Below the pieces are notes generated by a model. It made no database searches. It was not told the DNA's origin and was given only the letters and a program-made list of their open reading frames with translations. From the NCBI GenBank assembly GCA_013339895.1, contig JABACO010000009.1, forward strand, positions 2,601,113-2,665,112: 64,000 bases of DNA, in the 5' to 3' direction. The DNA comes from Ephydatia muelleri. Taxonomy: Eukaryota > Porifera > Demospongiae > Spongillida > Spongillidae. This document shows, one piece after another, positions 1 through 10,284 of this stretch. Numbering within the stretch: position 1 is the stretch's first letter; each line of letters starts with the position of its first letter. Made by a program: the position numbers and the translations under genes.

Positions 1-3000
1 GAAGGGCAGCAGAGATGTGAGAGAGCTACATGTAAGGGAAGGGCAGCAGAGATGTGAGAGAGCTACATGTAAGGGAAGGGCAGCAGAGATGAGAGAGAGC
101 TACATGTAAGGGAAGGGCAGCAGAGAGCGAGAGAGCTACATGTAAGGGAAGGGCAGCAGAGATGTGAGAGAGCTACATGTAAGGGAAGGGCAGCAGAGAT
201 GTGAGAGAGCTACATGTAAGGGAAGGGCACCAGAGTGTGAGAGAGCTACATGTAAGGGAAGGGCAGCAGAGATGAGAGCGAGAGAGCTACATGTAAGGGA
301 AGGGCAGCAGAGATGTGAGAGAGCTACATGTAAGGGAAGGGCAGCAGAGATGTGAGAGAGCTACATGTAAGGGAAGGGCAGCAGAGATGTGAGAGAGCTA
401 CATGTAAGGGAAGGGCAGCAGAGATGTGAGAGAGCTACATGTAAGGGAAGGGCAGCAGAGATGTGAGGAGAGCTACATGTAAGGGAAGGGCCAGCAGAGA
501 TGGAGAGAGCTACATGTAAGGGAAGGGCAGCAGAGATGCGAGAGAGCTACATGTAAGGGAAGGGCAGCAGAGATGTAGAGAGCTACATGTAAGGGAAGGG
601 CATCAGAGAGCTACATGTAAGGGAAGGGCAGCAGAGATGGAGAGAGCTACATGTAAGGGAAGGGCAGCAAGAGAGATGTGAGAGAGCTACATGTAAGGGA
701 AGGGCAGCAGAGATGAGAGAGCTACATGTAAGGGAAGGGCAGCAGAGATGTGAGAGAGCTACATGTAAGGGAAGGGCAGCAGAGATGGAGAGAGCTACAT
801 GTAAAGGAAGGGCAGCAGAGATGCGAAGAGAACATGTAAGGGAAGGGGCAGCAGAGATGCGAGAGAGCTACATGTAAGGGAGAAGGGCAGCAGAGATGCG
901 AGAGAGCTACATGTAAGGGAAGGGCAGCAGAGATGCGAGAGAGCTACATGTAAGGGAAGGGCAGCAGAGATGTGAGAGGCTACATGTAAGGGAAGGGCAG
1001 CAGAGATGCGAGAGAGCTACATGTAAGGGAAGGGCAGCGAGATGTGAGAGAGCTACATGTAAGGAAGGGCAGCAGAGATGTGAGAGAGCTACATGTAAGG
1101 GAAGGGCAGCAGAGATGTGAGAGAGCTACATGTAAGGGAAGGGCAGCAGAGATGTGAGAGAGCTACATGTAAAGGAGGGCAGCAGAGATGCGAGAGAGCT
1201 ACATGTAAGGGAAGGGCAGCAGAGATGTGAGAGAGCTACATGTAAGGGAAGGGCAGCAGAGATGCAGAGAGAGAGAGCTACATGTAAGGGAAGGGCAGCA
1301 GAGATGCGAGAGAGCTACATGTAAGGGAAGGGCAGCAGAGATGTGAGAGAGCTACATGTAAGGGAAGGGCAGCAGAGATGCGAGAGAGCTACATGTAAGG
1401 GAAGGGCAGCAGAGATGTGAGAGAGCTACATGTAAGGGAAGGGCAGCAGAGATGCGAGAGAGCTACATGTAAGGGAAGGGAGCAGAGATGTGAGAGAGCT
1501 ACATGTAAGGGAAGGGCAGCAGAGATGTGAGAGAGCTACATGTAAGGGAAGGGCAGCAGAGATGTGAGAGAGCGACATGTAAGGGAAGGGCAGGGCAGCA
1601 GAGATGTGAGAGAGCTACATGTAAGGGAAGGCAGCGAGAGTGAGAGAGCTACATGTAAGGGAAGGGCAGCAGAGATGCGAGAGAGCTACATGTAAGGGAA
1701 GGGCAGCAGAGATGTGAGAGAGCTACATGTAAGGGAAGGGCAGCAGAGATGTGAGAGAGCTACATGTAAGGGAAGGGCAGCGAGATGTGAGAGAGCTACA
1801 TGTAAGGGAAGGCAGCAGATGTGAGAGAGCTACATGTAAGGGAAGGGCAGCAGAGATGCGAGAGAGCTACATGTAAGGGAAGGGCCGCAGAGATGTGAGA
1901 GAGCTACATGTAAGGGAAGGGCAGAGAGATGTGAGAGAGCTACATGTAAGGGAAGGGCAGCAGAGATGTGAGAGAGCTACATGTAAGGGAAGGGCAGCAG
2001 AGATGTGAGAGAGCTACATGTAAGGGAAGGGCAGCAGAGATGTGAGAGAGCTACATGTAAGGGAAGGGCAGCAGAGATGCGAGAGAGCTACATGTAAGGA
2101 AGGGCAGCAGAGATGTGAGAGGAGCTACATGTAAGGGAAGGGCAGCAGAGATGTGAGAGAGCTACATGTAAGGGAAGGGCACAGAGATGTGAGAGAGCTA
2201 CATGTAAGGGAAGGGCAGCAGAGATGGAGAGAGCTACATGTAAGGGAAGGGCAGCAGAGATGTGAGAGAGCTACATGTAAGGGAAGGCAGCAGAGATGTG
2301 AGAGAGCTACATGTAAGGGAAGGGCAGCAGAGATGTGAGAGAGCTACATGTAAGGAAGGGCAGCAGAGATGTGAGAGAGCTACATGTAAGGGAAGGGCAG
2401 CAGAGATGCGAGAGAGCTACATGTAAGGGAAGGGCAGCAGAGATGCGAGAGAGCTACATGTAAGGGAAGGGCAGCAGAGATGCGAGAGAGCTACATGTAA
2501 GGGAAGGGCAGCAGAGAGGTGAGAGAGCTACATGTAAGGGAAGGGCAGAGAAGAGAGCTACATGTAAGGGAAGGGCAGCAGAGATGCAGAGAGCTACATG
2601 TAAGGGAAGGGCAGCAGAGATGGAGAGAGAGCTACATGTAAGGGAAGGGCAGCAGAGATGTGAGAGAGCTACATGTAAGGGAAGGGCAGCAGAGATGTGA
2701 GAGAGCTACATGTAAGGGAAGGGCAGCAGAGATGTGAGAGAGCTACATGTAAAGGAAGGGCAGCAGAGATGCGAGAGAGCTACATGTAAGGGAAGGGCAG
2801 CAGAGATGCGAGAGAGCTACATGTAAGGGAAGGGCAGCAGAGAGCAGAGAGAGAGAGCTACATGTAAGGAAGGGCAGCAGAGATGCAGATGAGAGAGCTA
2901 CATGTAAGGGAAGGGCAGCAGAGATGTGAGAGAGCTACATGTAAGGGAAGGGCAGCAGAGATGCGAGAGAGCTACATGTAAGGGAAGGGCAGCAGAGATG

Positions 3001-3800
3001 TGAGAGAGCTACATGTAAGGGAAGGGCAGCAGAGATGTGAGAGAGCTACATGTAAGGGAAGGGCAGCAGAGATGTGAGAGAGCTACATGTAAGGGAAGGG
3101 CAGCAGAGATGTGAGAGAGCTACATGTAAAGGAAGGGCAGCAGAGATGCGAGAGAGCTACATGTAAGGGAAGGGCAGCAGAGATGTGAGAGAGCTACATG
3201 TAAGGGAAGGGCAGCAGAGATGCGAGAGAGCTACATGTAAGGGAAGGGCAGCAGAGATGCGAGAGAGCTACATGTAAGGGAAGGGCAGCAGAGATGTGAG
3301 AGAGCTACATGTAAGGGAAGGGCAGCAGAGATGCGAGAGAGCTACATGTAAGGGAAGGGCAGCAGAGATGTGAGAGAGCTACATGTAAGGGAAGGGCACA
3401 AGAGATGCGAGAGAGCTACATGTAAGGGAAGGGCAGCAGAGATGTGAGAGAGCTACATGTAAGGGAAGGGCAGCAGAGATGTGAGAGAGCTACATGTAAG
3501 GGAAGGGCAGCAGAGATGTGAGAGAGCTACATGTAAGGGAAGGGCAGCAGAGATGTGAGAGAGCTACATGTAAGGGAAGGGCAGCAGAGATGTGAGAGAG
3601 CTACATGTAAGGGAAGGGCAGCAGAGAGCTACATGTAAGGAAGGGCAAGCAGAGATGTGAGAGCAGACTACATGTAAGGGAAGGGCAAGCAGAGCTGTGA
3701 GAGAGCTACATGTCATGGAAGGGCAGCAGCAGATGTGAGAGGAGAGCTACATGTAAGGGAAGGCCAGCAGAGATGTGAGAGAGCTCCATGTTAAGGGAAG
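1..3800. repeat. 37-bp minisatellite, about 100 copies
   Basis: A tandem array whose unit joins a GAAGGGCAGCAGAGATG segment to a GAGAGAGCTACATGTAAGG segment, with a 37-base period. The commonest variation is T or C after the GATG (GATGTGAG/GATGCGAG). Many units carry one- to several-base indels (for example a lost GTGA or an added G). The array starts before the window and breaks down at about 3700-3800. It contains the palindrome TACATGTA in every unit. Short open frames across it are by-products of the repeat and not genes. It lies downstream of HERC1 exon 2 on the same transcript strand and is therefore probably intronic. Confidence 0.97.
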
Positions 3801-4439
3801 GTGCCAGCTGAGCCCACAATGCTCACTAAACTGGGGGGGAAGCATGGAGTATTAGGTTATAATGAAGAATATGGGGTGCTTAATGGAGGCGACTCATCAT
3901 CTACCCAAGGAGATCTGCGCCCTTACATTCTTTTACAAAATGAATTATTAAATTAATTAGGCTGGCTATAGTGACATCAAATGCACAGGCTTACAATTAT
4001 TATTGTAAATCCACCAACCCAAAATATAAGCTGATGCACCAGAATTAAGAAGTATACTGTCAGCCCATTGTCTTCTGTCATCCACATTTAGGAGTGGGGG
4101 AGTTCACACAACGTATTCAACAATCCAACAATGCTAAGCTGGCAAGTGTATAAACATACTCTGACCTTCCAAACAACACGAAAGGGGTGAGTGTGACTGT
4201 GACACCAGTTGGTGTTAGTGTGGTACAAGTAGGTGTTACTGTGACACCAGTAGGTGTTAATGTGATGCCACATCTTATTACACTGAGCACCAATGAACCA
4301 CAATAGCCTACCTCCAGGCTACACCTTTGCTAAGCAAACAAAGTAGAAGGCCATATCCTACATGTACCTTGCTAACACAGAAGCAAATATACCAATGATC
4401 CAATATGGCTCATGGCAGCCTTCCCATTACAATGGTTAC
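3801..4439. other. Probable HERC1 intron, no exon recognised
   Basis: Non-repetitive sequence between the minisatellite and HERC1 exon 2. It includes a short run of GTGACACCAGTAGGTGTTA-like direct repeats at about 4190-4265. I see no further HERC1 exon here, so the next exon should lie to the left of the window. Confidence 0.5.
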
Positions 4440-4550
4440 CTCGTCACAGAGGTGTAACAGAAAATCTATCAGCATCACGTGACCTTCTGGAGTGCGCTCT
4501 TGAGGAGCAAACGGTCTTGGGCTCCCGTGGATCACTGCACCATGCAGTCG
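4440..4550 (-). CDS. HERC1: HERC1-like giant E3 ubiquitin ligase, coding exon 2
   Basis: A 111-base exon (37 codons) read on the minus strand between a CTGCAG acceptor and a GAG|GTAACC donor. It is in phase 0 and so fits exon 1, which ends in phase 0. The peptide begins RLHGAVIHGS and ends DFLLHLCDE, fitting the helical N-terminal region of HERC1 upstream of its first RCC1 repeats. The exon was found by splice signals and phase, as no long frame marks it. Later exons (RCC1, SPRY, WD40, HECT) are outside the window. Confidence 0.7.
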
Positions 4551-4736
4551 CTGCAGGGAAAGCAACATCGCACTCAAATAACACATTTTGTAAAAAGCAA
4601 GGCAAAAATGGTGTACATTTAATGAACAGACATACCTTGCCGTTACTACCTAGTCAGTTATTTAGCTTTAAAATTCAATTTTAAAAAGATTAAACAGACC
4701 CTCAAAATGTATGTTTGGACAGGAAAAAATACTCAC

Positions 4737-5732
4737 TGTCCTCTTCCTTATCTCTTCCACTGCTTCAAGGCAGGACTCCATGGAGAGCGCACAGGGCTGA
4801 CTCTGTACCTCCTTTCCCCCCGTCGCCAGATAGCCAGCCAAGCACGACAGCATCCTCTCCACCCACGTCAACACACCTCCCAGGGTGCCCTGCTGCAGAA
4901 CTAGGGTCAGCATGATCTCGCACGCAAGCCTCTTCCCCTCCCGGTCGACACACGCGTCGGCCTGGGCTATGGAGTACAGGAATTCCGTCGACTGCTCCAG
5001 GCAGCAGGCACTCAGGTTGTTGAATGACTTTAAGTTGGACAGAGAGAGGGGTGGGATGCCCTTCAACACCAGAAGCACAGAGCGAAGGACTTCGTTTGGC
5101 AAGCTTGGTTGTGGCAAGCTGCGCGGGTAAGACCCCGAAGGCAGCTGCTGCTCAATGAGCCTCTGCCACGTCAGCTGAGACCAGGACTGCCTCAGGAGAG
5201 CGAAGACTACGGTCAGTCCCGTTTTCACGCCCAGTTCGACCAGTACGTCATTGCCCGTTCTTTTTTCGGGGGAGTCTAACAACGGTTCCGTTACATCAGA
5301 CTGTTTCCTGTCGTCGACGCTCCCTCCTCCTCCCGCCTCCGTGCCTTGCACAGCGGCTAGGGCGCGTTTCATGTTGCCCTCTGAATAGGTGTGTTGCTCA
5401 CGAGCGCTGACCACTCTCCGCCAAACCAAGCTCTGCCTCTTCATGAGTATAAGCGCGGGGGTCTCCGCTACCGAGGACACTGCTCTGGCAATATTCTGAG
5501 AGAGGTCTTGGGCTATGTGGGTCATGGCGGCTGTCGAGAGGGGGCTTGCAGAAAAGTCCGGGAACTCGTAGGCCCTGAGAACTGACTTCTCGTCAACGAA
5601 TTTTACTTCGTTCTGGGATGTGATGTCTTCCAGTAGCCTCCCCAAGGCGTGACTGTCGAAAATCTGTGTCAAATCGCATGACACCCATCGTGGGTTATTA
5701 CTCTCTCTCGCTGTTATCTTTATCTGTGCCAT
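4737..5732 (-). CDS. HERC1: HERC1-like giant E3 ubiquitin ligase, first coding exon (N-terminus)
   Basis: Encodes the first 332 residues of a very large HECT and RCC1-like E3 ligase. The start chosen is the ATG at 5732 (MAQIKITARE); an upstream in-frame start at 5795 is not an ATG. Residues 163-184 (VLVELGVKTGLTVVFALLRQ and on) resemble the vertebrate HERC1 N-terminus, where ALIEMGVRTGLSLLFALLRQ is followed by SW. Residues 225-234 (GIPPLSLSNL) and 265-295 (GKRLACEI, then TWVERML) follow in the same order as in HERC1. A Gly-rich, charged linker lies at 130-160. The exon ends at ACA|GTGAGTA in phase 0. HERC1 family members act in the cytosol and Golgi as ubiquitin ligases and Arf/Rab regulators. 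Only about 370 codons of an expected ~4,800-residue protein are in the window. Assignment rests on remembered family sequence; no alignment was run. Confidence 0.85.
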
Positions 5733-5819
5733 AGTGGTATGCTTGTACCGCGAATTTGAATTAAAATACTTAATTCGGCGCACATGTAGTTGCAACTTCT
5801 TCGAACAAAGATAATTCTT

Positions 5820-6799
5820 GCTACCTAACCGCCATACTACGGTTTGCCCACAGCTGCTTTTAAATGCCCGCCAATGAGTTAGTGCGCAATAAGTTATTCA
5901 GGAATAATGTTTAATAACTTCTACAATTGTACAACAAAGCTCTGGTTAAGATGGCTCTTGCAATTGTCTGTAATGATAAGTAATGATGATAATGGTTGCT
6001 GTTAACGATTAGCGGTAATCGATCAGTCTACTCTTGCATTGATGATGGTGTTTTTGCAGGTCCCAGCAAACAGTTGAGTTGCTTGTACCCTTTCCATCAT
6101 TCGGAAGCTGGGCCCTCAATGTCAATAGAATGAAGGGCGACCTGTGTAGTTTGAGTAACCTAAACTTCCTTTCAGTTATATTCTAGAAGTCTGAAAGTCC
6201 TCTACACATTGCTTCTTACGCACTATGAGTGTCTGTCATGGAGCTGTAAATCTGTGGATTTTTAATTAGCACTGATGCAAGAGTTACATTTCTATTGCGG
6301 GTACAGACTACTGTAATTTATCACTGACGTCTATGCCCTATTCGCAGAAACAATCCGATAAAAATAACTAGATGTCTACCTATATGCCATCCAAGGCTTT
6401 AGCTGGTGTGTATGAGAATAGCTCCAACATTGACCCTGATGTACTAAGTCGAAGCGATTCAGCTGGCTAGAGGCTTAACTTAGTGTATTATAAACGGCAG
6501 CTTCATGGCCAGTTTGGACCCAAGGACATATTTAAATCTCAGCCATGACTACTGACTTTGGGAATGGTCAGACGGGACACCAGCGTAGTGGGTCTCTTCG
6601 CACCTACATTTAAGTGTTCATGCAGCAGATAGAATGCCCCAAGTCCCGGCAGTTGGGTCCATTGGAATGGAGTACTACGATGCCTACGAGTATAATGCAA
6701 TTGAAATTAAAATTAAAAAAAGACAGCCTCTTTAAACTCGCGACTATTCTGCCCTCTGTAGTACTGTCCCTGTCACACCAACATTATTACACGTATATA
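5820..6799. repeat. Duplicated block, flank of receptor copy 1
   Basis: Non-coding sequence between HERC1 and the receptor gene that recurs nearly unchanged at about 20875-22223. It starts with CTACCTAAC and CGCCATACTACGG in both copies. Together with the receptor it forms one duplicated unit. Part of it (about 6180-6370) also matches a third, weaker copy at 45180-45360. No gene is seen in it. Confidence 0.85.
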
Positions 6800-7840
6800 C
6801 TAAATAAATTCCGCCGCTACAGATGGCCTTACATCGGGGACTATCAACGTGCTGGTCTCGTGGGCCTCCACTGCCTCCACTTTGGCGGTCGCGGCCTTAT
6901 CGCCCACCGCCTCCCTTCGGACCAGGCCCCTGTAGGTGGCTGCTATGCGATGCTTGACGCTCGGCTGTAGCAGCACGACGATCGGGAGCAGAAAACGGAC
7001 CGTTTGCAGTGAGCAGGTCATCACGGCCACCGCCACGGCTCCGTGGTACTTGTCGTACAGTACGAAGTAGAGAGTAGAGAACAGCCCGAACATGTAGACC
7101 ACACAGCACGCTAGGGCATAGATCACTAGCGGCATCAGCTCTTTCAGGACCTCCCAGTGCTTGTGCCTCAAATTCCCGCGCTTTCCCAGCAATCCCGCGA
7201 TGAACTTGGCGAATACGATCATGATCAGGACGAGGCTTCCCAGGTACATGATGAACACGGGACCGACCGTGGCTCCGAACTGGAATCCGATTGAGTGTTT
7301 GGACCCCTTGTAGCACTTGTTTTTCACCCAGCACCACACCGTTGTCAGCCCGAACGTGTCTCCGATGAACGGGATCCAAGCCACGAGCAACGGCAACACG
7401 AAGGTAAAGAGTAACCCGGCGATGTCGCACCGCCGCTGATTCAACAGCATACGGCACGTGACCAGTGAGAACACGTTAGAAGATATCCAGAGCGTTGCGA
7501 AGGTCGACGAGAAGATGAAATACTGAACCAGAAATGCAAACGTCACACAGGTGTCGTTCCACCCCGACCCTTGTCTCAACGAAAGGGTGGGAACGGAGCT
7601 GGTGTCCACTGGCAACACGGTGATACCGGTCGACAGGGCCGCGAAGAGACTGCTGATCGCCAGGTACAGAGTGAGGCGGTGGATGTAGGACCGATACGCT
7701 TTGGACAACAGCACCATGACGATTGTGGCTATGCAACCGAGAGAACCGATGACAGCGAACCCTAACGTGGTCGCCACGTAAATGTTCGCCTGCGTCTCCG
7801 TAACCGAGTAATTGCAGTCGACATCTGGATCACTAGTCAT
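6800..7840 (-). CDS. Seven-transmembrane receptor, cAMP-receptor-like (copy 1)
   Basis: A single-exon gene of 346 residues with seven clear hydrophobic segments at about 20-46, 55-77, 97-127, 139-160, 188-216, 232-262 and 266-292. It has a short extracellular N-terminus containing an NYS glycosylation site and a cytoplasmic tail of about 50 residues rich in K, E, A and V. Cys98 at the top of TM3 and Cys170/Cys176 in extracellular loop 2 could form the usual disulphide. The WCWVK motif and basic third loop recall Dictyostelium cAR-type and related class-E-like receptors, which are frequent in sponges. The DRY and NPxxY motifs of class A are absent. The start is the ATG at 7840 (MTSDPDVD). A secretin-like or orphan class is the main alternative. 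The ligand is unknown. Confidence 0.75.
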   Translation of the reverse strand: MTSDPDVDCNYSVTETQANIYVATTLGFAVIGSLGCIATIVMVLLSKAYRSYIHRLTLYLAISSLFAALSTGITVLPVDTSSVPTLSLRQGSGWNDTCVTFAFLVQYFIFSSTFATLWISSNVFSLVTCRMLLNQRRCDIAGLLFTFVLPLLVAWIPFIGDTFGLTTVWCWVKNKCYKGSKHSIGFQFGATVGPVFIMYLGSLVLIMIVFAKFIAGLLGKRGNLRHKHWEVLKELMPLVIYALACCVVYMFGLFSTLYFVLYDKYHGAVAVAVMTCSLQTVRFLLPIVVLLQPSVKHRIAATYRGLVRREAVGDKAATAKVEAVEAHETSTLIVPDVRPSVAAEFI

Positions 7841-8229
7841 TCTTTGTTATCAGGGGCGGATGCAAGAAGGGTGTATATATAATTATGATGGTGTCAAAAA
7901 AGGAGGAGGATGTGCCATTATTCTGGAGTACTACATCATTACCACTTTTTAATTGATGTGGGAAAATGCTGGAGCCGTGAGCCTTTCTTGACAGCACGCA
8001 CCACAAATTAATTTGTTTAGCCGTTTTCTGACTGAGAGTGGAAGCTGAAATGAGTCGAAACATAAGTATACGTTTAGGTAATGATTATCAACTCCCTCCC
8101 CTCTCTCTCTCCCTCTGCTCTTGTAAGGAAGAAAGAACGGGCTTTAACTGCATTGTACAATACTTGCGATAATTCGTGTTGTGCACGGGCCATTAACAGG
8201 AAAATGTCACTGCATCATTTCTATATATA
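7841..8229. other. Upstream flank of receptor copy 1
   Basis: Probable 5' flank of the minus-strand receptor gene. It holds a CT-rich stretch at about 8093-8120. No TATA box or other gene can be assigned with confidence. Confidence 0.4.
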
Positions 8230-8520
8230 GAGTCAAAGCATCTGAGTTTTTCAGCCCTCTTTAGCTTGGTGTGGCTTGTTCAGCAGGGGCTGAAAACTTG
8301 ATACACGGTTTGTGTCGCTGTATTTCGGAACATTGGGAGGATGATGATTTTGTTGCCTGCAAGGTTGACCTTAGGAATGCCTTTAATGGACCTTCTAGAG
8401 GAGTGTGCAACTCACTTCCCTGAGCTTTTCAGGTGGGTTTTTTGGGTGTTATGGACAACATCCCATCTTGTGGCACTCCATGGGTACTCTGGGTCTGAAC
8501 CAGAGATAGTATAGTAGGGA
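8230..8520 (+). mobile_element. LINE reverse-transcriptase fragment
   Basis: A decayed piece of the early palm region of a non-LTR reverse transcriptase. Recognisable pieces are CKVDLRNAFNG (about 8359-8391), then EECATHFPELF (about 8396-8430), with a weaker match just before. This resembles a LINE group common in sponge and coral genomes that reads KVD.xNAFN...ECATHFPEL followed by WCYG. Several frame changes are needed to follow it and no ends are seen. It is the same general type as the LINE at 35139-36510. Confidence 0.7.
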
Positions 8521-9559
8521 GATTGGAAGCGCATCACGTGCACTATACCTATGCGCGGAACATCCGAGGTAGTGATAATCGCACCTCTGAACTTGTGAAA
8601 AGGGGGTGGATTTTTGGAGTAGGACTCTGAGATTTTCGCTTGAATCTCTTAAAAGGTAAAACAAAACGTTGCAATAATGCGGTCAACGAATAGTTATGTA
8701 TTCTTTTTACGTTAGCCTAATGCATAGCCGTTAGTTTTCCGCTTCAAAGTAGTGAAAGGATGGATTTTTTTTTGCCTCCAGATAACCACTCGTTACCTGG
8801 TAAAGCTTTAGCCTCGCTTTTGTGCTTTAAGTATATTCCTGATGTAGTATTGTGCATTGATGGAAGTTATAAGTTTTAAAACTAATCCTTGCTTGATAGG
8901 ACGTGATTATGTGTTACGTGACCTCTTAGGGATATTTCGACGGTCGGTTGCGCGGCAAGACCCTCCTGAGTATGTTTTTTTCCAATACCACTAGGCCTGA
9001 AAAGTGCTTTGGTACACAGGGCATAGCTTCAAAGTGCGTTGTGCGGTTACTATATAACGCTGGAAAGGGACACCAAAAATTTATGTTACGTCAGAGATGA
9101 TAATGGCTTCAAATTATCTTTGTTTCAGGCATGGGTGGATCAAAATTTCGACTGGGCAGAATTCCGAAATACACAGACCAGCTACAGAGAAAGCCTATGA
9201 CCCTCATGGTCTCCATTCCACGTCCCCTTCTGTCTGTGCAGGTGTCTCCTGGGCTCCATTTATCACTTTGTCCTACCAGAGATACACACTCTGACTGTAG
9301 TGATGCACCTCCACTTACAGTGTCATTTCCACTAGCCACATTTATGAAGGGCAGTGTATCATCTCTTGTTTCACTTTCACACCGGTTGTCTGTGCTTCCA
9401 CTGCCACTACATTGGGTTAAAATTTGCAATGTATAGTACCACTCACTTTGAGTAAAGTTGAAGTTTTGGTTGATGGCAACCCTGGTGTCACTGTGTCATT
9501 GAATTTCAACGAACAGCTGCAATGGACTGCTATGATTGCACTGAAAAGAATAAATCACA
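8521..9559. other. Non-coding stretch, nothing assigned
   Basis: AT-rich sequence with no recognisable gene. Short open frames on both strands at 9097-9436 overlap each other and match nothing I know. Confidence 0.4.
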
Positions 9560-9740
9560 GTCCGTCTTCCATATTCTTTAACTCTTTTACGGGCAACAGA
9601 GCAATATTGCACCGCAGGTGCTATACTAAAGCCACTCTGTTTATCTAAACAGTTAACACTTGCAGTCAACAACATATTGATCAGTTGTTTCCTGGTCATA
9701 TAGTGCAAGTTGTTTGCTAACTATGTTTTCCTGCAAACAC
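9560..9740. repeat. Dispersed repeat, inverted copy at about 30110-30310
   Basis: The stretch around TTTAACTCTTTTACGGGCAA and TGTTTATCTAAACAG matches the reverse complement of 30205-30310. The adjoining GTTTTCCTGCAAAC region matches the reverse complement of about 30140-30180. Identity looks like roughly 80-90% with small gaps. The family is unknown. Confidence 0.75.
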
Positions 9741-9794
9741 GCAACACTTTTTTTTTGCACATGCAACATGTTTACCGTAATATTTGGCTTTGCC

Positions 9795-10131
9795 TACGAA
9801 AGAGTTAACTTGCCTCTCATAACGAAGAATGTGGAGGATGTTTTAAAGGTTATTCAGTTCTTTGATTCAGTGAAACTTTGCATAGGCAACCTAGATCCTG
9901 GCTTGGTAAATATGTGGGGGAAAAAATGTTTGTCATGCATAGTTTTACTGGTATGTTGATTCTTTTTTTTTTTTTTTGCATTTACCTGTCATGTGTATTC
10001 TTTTTAACATAGGTGCATGTGCTGGATTCTTGGATAACCAAACATTGGTTAGATGCTCAATTCGTCACACAAAATGTGATATCATCCTGCCAAATGAGTG
10101 TAGAGCAATACGTTGTTCTATTTGTTCATCG
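9795..10131 (+). pseudogene. P-element (THAP9-like) transposase relic, upstream part
   Basis: Decayed coding fragments read as a shaft like SVKLCIGNLDP (about 9865-9900) and then TLVRCSIRHTKCDIILPNEC (about 10043-10102) and CSICSS at the right edge. These match the region of P-element/THAP9-like transposases just upstream of their catalytic core, including the Cys-rich motif. The relic is cut at 10131 by the Ty3/Gypsy element, and its sequence resumes at 15190. The N-terminal THAP zinc finger is not recognised. Confidence 0.7.
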
Positions 10132-10246
10132 TGTAACGCATACACCGGAAATAGGTAAATGAGAAGAACATCTACATGCATACAAGTGACTTCTTATATA
10201 ACATAAAAGAATGTTCTAGAGCAGATCAGCACGTGATGTCGTTACA
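10132..10246 (-). repeat. 3' LTR of the Ty3/Gypsy element
   Basis: 115 bases, identical to 15075-15189. It ends in the inverted hexamers TGTAAC and GTTACA. The LTR is unusually short for a Gypsy element. Confidence 0.97.
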
Positions 10247-10284
10247 CTGCTCCCTCCTTGAAGAGGACACGTCCACGTGTCATG

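Noticed and set aside
1-3800. Possible CRISPR array in the 37-bp repeats
   Set aside because: There are no unique spacers; the whole unit repeats, and the context is eukaryotic.
4412-4684. Plus-strand 90-codon frame
   Set aside because: Overlaps HERC1 exon 2 on the other strand and has no recognisable domain.
6897-7457. 186-codon frame inside the receptor gene
   Set aside because: Alternative frame of the 7TM gene, high in Arg and without domain; it recurs at 22315 only because the gene is duplicated.
8249-8300. Hairpin TTTTCAGCCC...GGGCTGAAAA as a microRNA precursor
   Set aside because: The stem is only about 10 bases with a 28-base loop, too short, and it lies in the decayed LINE.
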